From: Halichondria panicea
Taxonomy: Eukaryota; Porifera; Demospongiae; Suberitida; Halichondriidae
Assembly: GCF_963675165.1 (NCBI RefSeq)
Contig: NC_087377.1
Location: 16,968,518-17,032,517 of the forward strand
Direction: 5' to 3'
Length of the DNA stretch: 64,000 bases
Shown here: piece after piece, positions 1 through 10,561 of the stretch
Layout of the letters: each line of letters begins with the position of its first letter
How positions within the stretch are numbered: position 1 is the first letter of the stretch
Notes under the pieces: model-generated
What the model saw: only the letters and a program-made list of their open reading frames with translations
What the model was told of the DNA's origin: nothing
Databases searched by the model: none
Program-made: the position numbers and the translations under genes

Positions 1-1623
1 CATTCAAACTGGTGGTGTGATGAAGGGTCTGGTACACGTACTGTACAATGTCATGTACAAATATTATGAGCTAGTGTTCTCAATTGACACACGTTTCCCT
101 GTACACACCTAAACTGCATACATTAAGCATACCTTGTATACAAGTGCATGTACATACAGACTAGTAAGCACGCTAGGTTCCCATTCTTTGTACTGTACAT
201 TTAATAGTACACAGTCGACTCATTGCACTGCATAACTACACATTATACACATGCACATACCTTGTTCTTGATAAAGGTTCATCATCAGCACAGTTTCATG
301 TCCAGTAGCTAATGGTTAGCGCATGCGCAAGCAGTCTACACTACCAGGCCAACTTTCTAGGAAGTGCGGCTTGAGATGGAGGCTAGGCTGCACATAATTA
401 TAATGGGCGTAGCTATGTTCACAACATTTTTTTTCTAAATTTATTATGCTCGGGTTCAATAACACAAATATCATGTATAAAACTATGTATACATAATAAT
501 ACTGACAATGTAGCTATAGTAAGTGAAGGGGAGATTCTGGCCAGAGGAGAGTTTAGAAGTTGCTGGTTAGGTTGCTTCTGACCAGAGGAGGCAGCTCCAT
601 CGATTCCGAATTGGATAATCTGTGCTCGAAGAAATGCGTTCTCTTTCTCTAGGACTAGGATTTGGTTCAAAGCTTTGGTTGATTTCTCTGCGATTTTGGC
701 ACTGGCTGTGAGTTGTTCGTTTTGAAACACGAGCTCTTTCAAGTAGTCCACTGTCTTGTCCAGTACCGTTCCCTTGCTGTACACATACTGCAGTCAGGGA
801 AACATGACGTGAGGGTGAGACATGTACGTGGAGATAACAAAAAACATGCCTAGTTGCTGCTAAAATATAGCAATTTTATTTTATGTGCAACTAACTACAT
901 GTGTTATATACGATGGCCTCTGCTGGATTCTATGCTACTACTAACATAACACTGGGCTCTACACTAATGCATGCTTAAAAAAGCTTAGCAATAATATTAA
1001 AAAATTTAGGCTTAAAAAAAACCAAGTTAGTAGTTATTTCGATGGCTTTCAATAGTACTTTAGTATACACATGAACAGACACACACACTCACCCCGACAA
1101 TGGAACCAGTAGTTGCGTCTTTCTTCTGACAAGCAGGCACTATCTCAGAGCCAGTATCTTGATGAGCTAGTTGATCCTGTCCCGACGCCGACGCTCAACT
1201 GGGCGTGGGAAGAACAACAACAACTGGTAATTATCGTGTTTAGGGCATGTACAATGAAGCTGAGCCAATTGGTAAAATGAATGAACCTTGACCTCACACA
1301 CACACACGTACACCTACTGTACAGTCAAGGCATACTTAATTATTAAGACGTTACAGCATGGATAGATAGCCTCCACACAACAAATAAGTCATTAGTTTTA
1401 GAAGTGGCAGATTTGATGTTAAAGCTTCGTAACTGTACTTTGTGGGAAATGCTTCTATTTGATTATGACCACGTAAGTACATGTACATCTGTTGTATACT
1501 CTAACTTTCGATATGGAATATATTTCACCTTCATTGTGTGTAGCCTTTCTCTGAGCTTCCCTGTTGGCGGCCATATCCCCAGACCTGCAAACCAACCACC
1601 ATAATAACAACACTCATCACAGT

Positions 1624-1833
1624 TACCGTATTACTAAAAATGTTTGCGAGCATTATGCGAATTTTGAGAGGGTTGACCAATTCGCAGCAATAAAATCGCA
1701 AAACCTAAAGTATGACTATAAATACACACGATTATTGCCAGAACGCAATAGTTAGCACAATCGCAAAAGATCAACTTTGCTGCTGATTGGCAAAGGTTTT
1801 TCACCAACAGCAAAGTATTCTAGTAATACGGTA
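1624..1833. mobile_element. MITE with TACCGTATTACT inverted ends, in a USF intron
   Basis: The left end reads TACCGTATTACT and the right end AGTAATACGGTA, giving a 12-base terminal inverted repeat around about 210 bases of AT-rich non-coding DNA. It lies between the USF-region and basic-region exons. A shortened copy sits at the same place in the second USF gene, so the insertion predates the duplication. Confidence 0.7.
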
Positions 1834-2997
1834 TGTAGCAAGAATGATGCTTTCCCTAACATACTGTCATACATGTTATGCAGAGGTAGGCAATCACATG
1901 AACTGTGTACTCACAACTGCATTTGAACGATGGGGTCGGCCGTGTGATAATCCATAGTTGATATCCCGCTCATCTTGGGTGCTATAGGTCGACCCATTGC
2001 CTGCAGTATCTCAGCACTACTGGATGGTGGGATCATCACATACAGAGGACCTCAACACACACAACAACATAGTAAAAACTGACTATTTTTCAACACCACT
2101 TCCAAGAAACCTTATTTTATAATTATTTTATATCAAACATTAGCAATAATACTCATGGTTCTACATGTAATTAGTATGTACAAGCACTTGGATAACTTAT
2201 CGAGGCCTATAACTTTTGGATTTGGCCAAAAAGCACACTGATAAATATGGTCTTCTTTATTCACCATTAATTTTTGGCCAGACTCTGAACCAGATGATGT
2301 GCTCCTAGTGATGAGGAACTGAGATGAGGGGGTGGTCTGTCCACCTAGCTGCATCTGGATGAGGGCGTGGCCTATAGCGTTGAGGGTGGAGCCATCCTCA
2401 GAGGTCATGTCAGAGGGCAAACCATCATCGCTAGTGAGTGTGTGGAACTCCTGTGTGAGTGGGCAGGAACAACAAGTGTGTGTGTGTGTGTGTGTGTTCG
2501 TTATTTGGGAGGTAGTTACCAACATGCAAATTCTAACCATGTAATACGAAAGCGAAAATAATACGAAAACGAAACGTCTTAGAAGCCGGATACCTTTAAA
2601 AAAACGTTTTTAAGTGCTAGTTTTTATATGTTACTTGGTGTGAACTGTGTGTGTGTGTGTTACCTGGGTATCATGCACAAGGCCAAAGTTAGGGCCCAAG
2701 TCACTGGCCTGTAGCTGCTCCACACTCTCCCCATCATCACTCTGACTTATCTCTATCTCAAACTGTGAACTGGGTACCACCTCTTCAGTAGCGATAGTAA
2801 CTGTCTCCACGTCGGTCGGCTCTGTCCCTACGTGTAGTATCTCTGTATTAAAACAGTTTTTAAGTGTTTGCTTTTATGTTACTTGGTGTGAACTCTGTGT
2901 GGGTACATACCTGGGTATCATGCACAAGACCAAAGTTAGAGTCCACATTATAACCAACTACACATTATACACAAGTACCGTACTTGTTCAAATTAAG

Positions 2998-3250
2998 GCG
3001 ACCCTCCAAATATGCGACACCCTCGATCTTAGGTAATTTTCTGACCTCTAAAAGTAGCGACTGCTGCGTGTGACAATTATTTTTTTTATGTGGCGTCCTA
3101 AATAGAGGTCAAACCACAGCCTCGATTCCAGGTCGCTAGAAACAATATAATTTTAAGCATCCTATAATCGAGGATAGTAGAGTAACCTCCAATTAGATGC
3201 GACCCTCTAAATATGCGACACCAGGAATTTTTCTAAACCTCCAAAAGAAA
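2998..3250. repeat. Direct repeat in USF intron 1
   Basis: Two similar segments (about 2998-3060 and 3201-3250) share CGACCCTC followed by AAATATGCGACACC, with a CCTCGATTCCAGG-type motif between them. The same arrangement is found at 17,770-18,030 in the second block. It looks like a degenerate short mobile element. No coding potential is seen. Confidence 0.45.
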
Positions 3251-3453
3251 TGACCTCTCGCTTTGTAATTTAATATTTATGAATAACTGTACCTTGTTAA
3301 TGTTCTTGATGAAGGTTCCTCAGTAGTCCCTGTCCATGGACTCATGTCTTCAGCCTCCACCAATACAGACAAATAGTTTGACCACTTGCTCAGAGCTTCA
3401 AAACTGACTGCACAATTTCTTCTTCTCTCTAGCTATGGAAGTGAAAGACCAGC

Positions 3454-3482
3454 CACGTGGTTTAGCAATGTTATCGCACGTG
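3454..3482. promoter_or_regulatory. Paired CACGTG E-boxes in bidirectional promoter
   Basis: CACGTG occurs at 3454-3459 and 3477-3482, 23 bases apart. They lie between the divergent USF copy 1 start (3345) and the 5' untranslated exon of gene A (donor near 3608). CACGTG is the canonical USF site. Feedback control of the factor and its neighbour by USF-family proteins is an inference. The spacing is identical at 18,235-18,263. Confidence 0.6.
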
Positions 3483-3745
3483 ACAGCTATTGTTTATTCT
3501 GCAGAGAAAGAGGGAGGGTCTCGTTGTAGCTGAGCTAGCTGTTGTCCTGTATTTCTGTATCGTGCCTGGTATCAAGCTGTGAAGATACTGTAGCTCTGGA
3601 TTATTATCAGTAAGTACAGACAGCACTGTTTCATTTTCTGCATATAGATCTACGACTACGGTACATGGTTTTACACCAAATATTTATACATAATTACATG
3701 TACCTTCATATCATTGCTTATCTTATTCCACACTCTACAGAGAAG

Positions 3746-6551
3746 ATGTCTGACTATCTCACAATAGCAGATCTAGGAGATCTATACATAGCTACGTTTG
3801 ATGCTCGAATCAAGTTGAGAAACTTCTTGCTAGTTCTTAAAATACCCTCGGATATCATTGACAGAATTGGGAAAGATTGGAGCAACAATCCTGATGACTG
3901 CTATCGTGAGGGTTTGAAAGAATGGCTGAAGGGTGAAGAGAGAAGCTGGGAAGATGTTATCAAAGCTTTGTCAAGTCCTATCGTAGGCCATGTTCACTTA
4001 GCCAAGACCATCGAGAAAGATCATCTACAGTCTACTGGTCCAAGCAATCCTACTGATGTGAAGTCAGAGGGTGAGCACACACACACACACACACAATGTT
4101 TTTACAGTTGACGAAAATCACCAGAAGATCAACGATGATTTGACTGTTTTCCTAGACGAGCTACTAGGTAAAGGTGCATTTGGAGCAGTCTTCAATGGTA
4201 GCTACAAGGGCGAGATTTGTGCAGTCAAACTTCTAATTTACGAGGCTGTAGAAATGCAGACAGGTTTCCCAACAGGAAAAAGTGAAGAAGCCAGCAAAGC
4301 ATTTGATCGTGAGTGTGAGTATCTCCAGTCACTCCAGCACCCAAACGTTGTTCTGTATTTATCGACTGCCAAGCATCCCAAATCAGGTGGTACAATCCTC
4401 GTTGTTGAGCTGATGGATTGCAATCTGAGATCCTATTTCTCTAGCCTTGATGAAGAGTCTCTCACTAGCAAATAGGAAATTAGCCTCTCCAAAGACATGG
4501 CTTGTGGTCTGGCCTACATTCACAGCAAGAAGATTATCCACCGTGACCTCTGTGGTGATAAGGTCTTGCTGAAGCTTACACGACCAGTGCCTGTTGCAAA
4601 GATATCCGACTTTGGAATGTCACGGCTATACGATCCCTCCAAGTTTAGCCACACCCTCACAGCCATTGGTCACCGTATGGGGTATCTACCTCTCGAGGCT
4701 ATTCGATTGGGCAAGGAGAATTACGATAATAGCGTCGATGTTTTTTCCCTTGGGGTGATTATGGTACAGATTGTTTGCAAGCTGAAGACGATCAAATCTG
4801 TGGAAGATCGATCATTCCATGTTGCCCAGATACCTCACACACACAGGTTGAGGAAGCTTATCGACAGTTGTTTGCAAGAAGACATGAGGAGGAGACCATC
4901 TGCCAGGGACATCTGTGAGTCAATGATAAGTATAATATTATTATGTGTTTTACGTTTCAGCTATCTGTAACCCTAACGAAAAAATCATGTCCGTCTATTA
5001 ATGTTGGTATCGATTTTAGATACTTACCTGACAACAAGCTCGGACCCAGTGGAGGCAACAAAGAAGGAGTCAAAGGACACTGAACAAGTCAAGAAGGTGC
5101 GTACATGTAGTGTGATAATGAGATTCCCACAGCAACAATAGTATTGTACCTTAACATGCATGGATGCTGTCTCATGTGTTAAGCCGTAATTACACATCCG
5201 TTTGAGTGTGCCTATAATTATGTATACTTCCTTTAGTGAAGACTGTCTCGTTCTGTTATAGAATTTTCTCTAATGTTATTCATGTCTGTGTTTGATTTCC
5301 ACCAACGTTCCCCTGTACAGGCACACAGGGAACAAATTGGGCACAAAATTGGGCACAAAGATGCTGAGCTGGTCAGGAGAGACGCCATCATTCAACAGCA
5401 GAGACAGGTGAGACAAAATGCACCATTATATTATTGCAGAGCTATAGTAGAAGCTTTGATCTCTTATAATCATACTGTACATTCTATTAGACTGGTGGGC
5501 GTGGCTTCTTAAGCTAATTAGAGAAAGTGATTTAGTGTGCATGCAATTATTGCTACAAGTAACACTCGCTTGTTAGTAGACACTATCCTAATTACACTCA
5601 TTCATTATTCAGGGTCCCCCTCCCAGAGAGTTGAGACCTCCACTCACTCTGAAATGGAGAAGAGGAAAAGACATGCCAATCAAGATGGGTGACTCGGTAC
5701 AGAGTGTTGTTATCGGTGACACGGTGTATGTTGGTGGAGGGTTTGCAGTCAATGATCGTGACAAGTGTACGGTGATGAAGCTCGAGCAAGATCAATGGAC
5801 CAAACTACCAGAGTACACTGCCAAGCGCTTCGCTATGACATCACTCGCTAATCGACTAGTGTTGGTGGGAGGAAATAATCCAAGAAACAAAAAACGCACC
5901 AATCAGCTTGCAGTGTTTGAATCAGGGGAATGGACTCACCCGTACCCACCAATGAACATTGCTCGTGATTTCTCAACCGCTGTCTCCTTCAACAACCACA
6001 TCATTGTAGCTGGTGGGGATGATGATAAACGACGTGCCCTCTCCTCTGTGGAGGTGTTGGACGTGGCATCAAGAAGATGGTACATTGCTCAGTCACTACC
6101 TAACCCACGATCAGAACTGAAATCGACTCTCATAGGAAACACCCTCTACCTAATGGGAGGATACGATCACACTCTGAGTGCAACCAAGACAGTGTACCAC
6201 GTCGACCTCACTGAACTCGTCGCAAAGGCCCATTCGAACCTGGACACACCCACTCTCTGGCAGACCTTACAGGAAGTACCACTCGTGTTGTCAGCTCCTC
6301 TCAGTATTGGGAGGTCACTATTAGCCGTTGGTGGATGGGACGGAGACAACTCAAGTTCATCGATCCACCTCTACCAGCCTGACACCAGGAGGTGGGTGAA
6401 AGTGGGAGACCTGCCTACTGCACGATACCGCTGCACATGCTCAGTACTTCCTAGTGGAGAGGTCATTGTAGCCGGAGGAGATAGACAGACAGCAAGTAAT
6501 TATAATATTATTATTCAAACTGTTGATTTCTTCACTATAAGTGCTAATTAG
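3746..6551 (+). pseudogene. Gene A: Death domain-TKL-like kinase-Kelch fusion, with a nonsense codon
   Basis: Five exons: 3746-4070, 4108-4914, 5020-5096, 5321-5407, 5613-6551. They sum to 2235 bases (745 codons) in one frame. A non-coding 5' exon ends near 3608. Domains in order: Death domain (about residues 5-100, ending in a WEDVIKALSSPIVGH-type helix), kinase (about 128-375), short charged linker (about 404-432), six Kelch repeats (about 445-744). Kinase motifs are GKGAFGAV, the AVK lysine, HRDL and DFG. Lesions: TAG at 4473-4475 (codon 231), where paralogues read Glu-Cys, and the Asn of HRDLCGDN replaced by Lys, removing a metal-binding residue. Death plus kinase is the IRAK/Pelle arrangement; adding Kelch is unusual. 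It may still yield a Death-domain fragment. Confidence 0.85.
4076..4096. repeat. CA microsatellite beside gene A splice acceptor
   Basis: A CA run fills most of the 37-base intron between exons 1 and 2 and lies about 10 bases from the acceptor at 4107. Longer CA runs hold the same position in genes C and E. Confidence 0.8.
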
Positions 6552-6750
6552 TTATTTTGTTATATTAATTGTTTCTCTTTAATTGTGCGATGAGTTTATA
6601 ACGATATTTTTTTTATCATGTTGAGAAAATTAAGTTGCAACAGAATTTTATCGCATATAATTATAGTTATTATGATGACATGAAGTGGTACATACATAAT
6701 TACATTGCCAGAAAATAGTACAAAAACAGACAAAATAATATTTAACAGTC

Positions 6751-9720
6751 TCATAACAAGTTCAGGTCCTTGATTGGGGTCTTGTCCGAGGGTGGGGTGG
6801 ACGCCTTCTCCCAGAATCCAAAGTCTATCTCCTCTTCCGAGTCAGACAGTGAGGGGTGGGGCTCGGGAACTGAGGGGTTAAAGAGTCACATGATCATAGT
6901 CACACTGCATGAGTGGAAGTTTGAGGGCTTAGGAAGTAAGGGGTGAGAAAATCACATGATAACAGTAGCTATAATTTATACTGGCTAAATGCAAAATGGC
7001 TCAACTATGATAAAGGGACACCACACAACACATGTACTGGTATACAATATGTACGTACTTACATGCTGAAGTGCCTACCCACACAAATAATCAAAGTGTT
7101 ATACAATAGTAAGCAGTAGTGTACAATAGTATGTATGATCTGGCTAAGCAAGTAACGGGAGTAATAAAATAAAACTAGACTATAGGCTGAAACTTTTGAG
7201 AAAAGAGTTTTAGTAGAATCATAGACACGTACTTTATTGCACTACATAATTATACTTCCAGTGAAACAGTAAAACTACTACTGTACTCTATAATTTATAG
7301 AACCCCTATAGAGTGACAAGATTAAGTAGGCAATTGCAAGAAAACGTATGTACAGGTATCGATCACTGCAACTCTACACACTAACTGACGTGACACAACT
7401 CACTAGTCGAGCCACTTTGATTTCTTGCTCTTGGACTTAAACAGAGCCGAGTCAGCACTCATCCTGTGCAACAGAGAACAGTTAGCTACTTAACTTCTTG
7501 GGAGACAATAAAAAGAGTGATTGTGCTTTATCTGCATTCAAGTGGTTGTATAGTGGTAACAGTGTTAGCATGTACCGTAGCAGGTGAGGTGCAACATTTC
7601 ACGTTTTTCGGGGCAGAGCAGCTAACGTGAACATTAAAACTGGGATAAAGCTATTGATGGGTGTGGTTTCCTAACATTGATACGTGAATATTAGACCCCA
7701 TGAACATTTCTGATAGCCCAAGAGCCGCTATACAGCAAAACTAAGGATTATGATGACTGTTTTACAAAACACTACACGATGACCTTTACCTAGTATGCTC
7801 CAATATAATACTAAGATCTTACCTAACATAACACGTTATAATAACAGTAAGTAAATAACAGGACCTTTACCTAATAGCGAGAGGTGCTTCTCTTTGTACT
7901 CATTTTTCCGCTCCTTCTCAAAGTCCTTACATAAACTTTTACCTCCAGTTTGGTGAAACAAGCAAAAACGGAATTATTTTGCTCCTGTAGGGTAGAGGCT
8001 GAGGACTCTATAGTCGCCTTGTCTCTGTGGCAGGGGTGAGTGAGGGGGCGTGTGTTTGCGTGTGTGCAGAGAAACGAGGGTAACTAGTAAAATCAATAAT
8101 TCAATTATGATATGAGAGAATACAGATGACCTTAATCAAAACTTGCAGTTAAGCATGGGCTTATAATCGAGTAAGCGCTAATAATCCAGTTTCTACAGGT
8201 ACAATAACCAATACTCTAGCCTTTATAGGAGTACTAAAACAGGGCCCACACTAGTTGGTGGCAACATTCCTGTCCTATGAATTGCATTTTATGACGTGTT
8301 CAAATAGTTATTCATGGACACAGGCACGTAAACCACAAATTAGAACTAACAATTAACTAACGCATATAAATAAGCATAATCACAATTTGCAGAACGGAGC
8401 TTTGGCTCCAACATGGTCTCAGACAAGGCCCAAGGCTACGGCCCAAAGGCCCCGTCAGGCAGAAATATGACTTGTGCATAAACAAATGGCTCTGGCCAAA
8501 CACAAAAAGTGTGAAAACTCCTAATATTGATTCCAGTAGGACACTTCTAGGAGAGTTGTCCTTTTGGGTACTACAGAGCATTTATAAAGTCCACTGCTAA
8601 GCAACAATTATACAACCAACTGAAAATGCATTCTCAATATGCAATAATAAATAGATGTCCTTTTTGCCAGCTAGTTTCGTAGTTCTGGATGGGGATCAAT
8701 CCCGTACATGTACAATGCTAATACTAAGATCATCATGGCAGATTGTTCATGCATGCACGAGCTCAAAGACAGATTATTATGGCCTGGGGGTATGCACATT
8801 TTGACATTCGAAATTTGGGAAAAGCTATTTCACAATTATAATATGATTGCATTTACCGGAGAGGTGTGGAGGAGGCAGTGACCACTGGAGAGAAGCTTGC
8901 TCTCGGAGGTTTGAACTCTTGGGCATTCAGGTTGAACTTGACGTCTTTGCATTGGGGTTCAGCTTGAACATAGCCCTGAGGAATTGCAAACTCAGTACAC
9001 GTACACGTACATGTACTAAACTATGCGTGTTATTTAAATATTGTCTACGCTTATTTTCCACAATTTGGGCATGAATTTCATACTGATTTAAGCACACTAT
9101 GCACTATAAAGAAGCTACCGTATATAGCGGGTATATTTCGAGGGTATTAAAAAGGTAGACTGGCGCGTAGCGCGAGCGACTGGCCAACTGCTTATCAGTC
9201 ACTCGTCTCAGCGGAATATATGGATCATAATTATGACACTACCAAACATGAATATCATTATAGATAATGTGGTTATATTTTGCTATGAGATTTAGCTACT
9301 ATGGAATGTACTGAATCCCCTGAAGTGTAAGTGTGGTTAAAATTACAGAGCTAATATGACGTTGAGCAATCTGATAGGCTGCAATGCTCGTTGCAGCTGA
9401 GACGAGTGACTGATAGGCAGTTTGCTAGTCCCTCGCGTGCGTAGGCTCCTCAACATAGATGTACTATTTACTAGTTTACAACAGTTTTTCCGGACCATCC
9501 AAATACAATACTTGGGTACAGTGAACATGAAAATGTTGGCAGTAGGTATATCCTGATAGGATATTAAATAACAACACTATCACTCACTCATCATCCTGAG
9601 TTTGTAATCAGACTTGCATCTTTATGAGCAGCTTCGTCATGTAGGATCATCTGATTGGCCAGGAACTTGCCATTCCCACCTCCTCAGCAATGGTCTCTCT
9701 CCATGGTCCTGGTTATGTCA
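6751..9720 (-). CDS. PAM2-motif gene, copy 1 (exons partly resolved)
   Basis: Several minus-strand exons are conserved in three block copies. A likely last exon runs from about 6859 or 6869 down to the stop at 6751 and reads SLSDSEEEIDFGFWEKAS, ending DLNLL. An exon at about 7405-7465 reads SADSALFKSKSKKSKW. Coil-like exons at about 7870-8030 contain DKATIESSASTLQEQNN and KDFEKERKNEYKEK. Exon 8858-8975 carries NLNAQEFKPPRASFSP, matching the PAM2 consensus (LNxxAxEFxP) used to bind the MLLE domain of poly(A)-binding protein. A short exon at about 9600-9690 may belong. A PABP-linked role in RNA metabolism is inferred. Exon phases do not all join, and I cannot name the family. It is convergent with gene A. 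Confidence 0.42.
8858..8975 (-). CDS. PAM2-like exon (intact in this copy)
   Basis: Flanked by an acceptor (CCTCAG) and a donor (GGTAAATG) on the minus strand, this 118-base exon is open throughout. Its core reads KFNLNAQEFKPPRA. The Leu, Ala, Glu-Phe and Pro positions fit the PAM2 motif seen in ataxin-2, PAIP and eRF3 proteins. In the copies near 33.4 and 47.35 kb the Gln codon of the motif is TAA. Confidence 0.5.
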
Positions 9721-9755
9721 CTGTGGTCTACAAATTATAGGACTGGACACAAAGC

Positions 9756-10374
9756 TAGTCTCGAATACCCGCCTCAACCTAAAAGCTTGAGTCTGGTCCA
9801 ACTCACATATGAACTTTGTTCTGCACAGTCAGCAAAGTCAAGTGGACTACACGCCCACAAGCATAGTGATAAACCCACAAGCCCCCGCATGTTAGGGACA
9901 GAACATACACAGAGGGCTATATCAGACAGTGTATCAATTAAGGCTAGGAGTTGAAAGCCTACGAGAAAAACACTGAGCTTGAAGCCATCATTGCACAGAG
10001 CTAGAGGGCCATGAAACCATGGTCGACGGTCACATTCACATAAATGAGCATTTAGGCTGTTAATTTCGACAAGGTGTTCCAAAGGTCCTGTTGCTAGTCT
10101 GGAGAGTTCTAGTATCATATCCTTACAACTCTCTCCATGAATTTTCCTACGTCGCCTTCTGCATGTCTGGGGCTAATTCTTTCTACTAGTAACAATCCAT
10201 GCTGCCGTGGCGGTTAGCTATAATGATATTCATGTAGAGTATAATTTTATTCATGTTCCACACCCACTTGTGGCCAATTAAATGTCCAAGAAATTCCTGG
10301 ACACACTTGAACCAAACCACAATGTGAGTTTGACCAGACTCAAGCTTTTAGGTTGAGGCGGGTATTCGAGACTA
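9756..10374. mobile_element. TIR transposon with 9-base target duplication
   Basis: Inverted ends of about 58 bases begin TAGTCTCGAATACCCGCC. Direct repeats ACACAAAGC lie at 9747-9755 and 10375-10383. The equivalent site upstream of gene D (about 34,225) and at 42,370 lacks the element. Long TIRs with a 9-base duplication are typical of Mutator-like elements. No transposase is recognisable in the 619 bases, so it is non-autonomous. Confidence 0.85.
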
Positions 10375-10449
10375 ACACAAAGCCTCCACCTAACACTGAC
10401 ACAATAGTTAGCCACTTGTTCCATGTTCTATCCAAGGGTGCTGGGTGAC

Positions 10450-10455
10450 CACGTG
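10450..10455. promoter_or_regulatory. CACGTG E-box upstream of gene B
   Basis: A CACGTG site lies 107 bases before the gene B start and is followed by an inverted CCAAT box (TGATTGG). The same pair is at 34,298 upstream of gene D. Confidence 0.5.
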
Positions 10456-10561
10456 GTTTGCTGATTCAGCTGTTATTGCATATCGCATGTGATTGGACAT
10501 TGGAATAGGAAAAAGGGCGTATCTTGTACATCTTGTAGCTAGCTAGCTGAGTCAACTAGCA

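Larger units (their letters stand above)
419..3345 (-). pseudogene. USF-like bHLH-zipper transcription factor, copy 1 (damaged)
   Basis: Upstream stimulatory factors bind CACGTG E-boxes as dimers. On the minus strand, exons join in frame: ATG at 3345; an acidic exon near 2690-2842 (reads QFEIEISQSDDGESVEQL); an exon near 2265-2455; the USF-specific region 1915-2050 (YVMIPPSSSAEILHAMGRPI); basic region 1529-1584 (NREAQRKATHNE, Glu/Val codon split by the intron); helix 1 at 1093-1198 (VERRRRDRIN); and helix 2 plus leucine zipper 419-787 (SKGTVLDKTVDYLKEL, then leucine heptads). The ERRRR DNA-contact motif is intact. However, helix 1 has an in-frame TAG directly after DRIN, and a 2-base insertion follows relative to the copy at 16 kb. 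Exon order and sequence support USF strongly. Junctions of the first two exons are not fully resolved. It diverges head-to-head from gene A. Confidence 0.82.

Noticed and set aside
5598..5795. Antisense frame opposite the start of each Kelch exon (also 12,996, 30,146, 37,160)
   Set aside because: It is the shadow of the strongly conserved Kelch coding strand.
8357..8581. Minus-strand frame of about 75-89 codons conserved at 8.4, 32.9 and 46.9 kb
   Set aside because: Conservation follows from block duplication. It has no recognisable motif and no splice connection to the neighbouring exons.
9655..10118. Overlapping open frames of about 100 codons on both strands upstream of gene B
   Set aside because: They lie mostly in the 9-base-duplication TIR element and show no protein motif.
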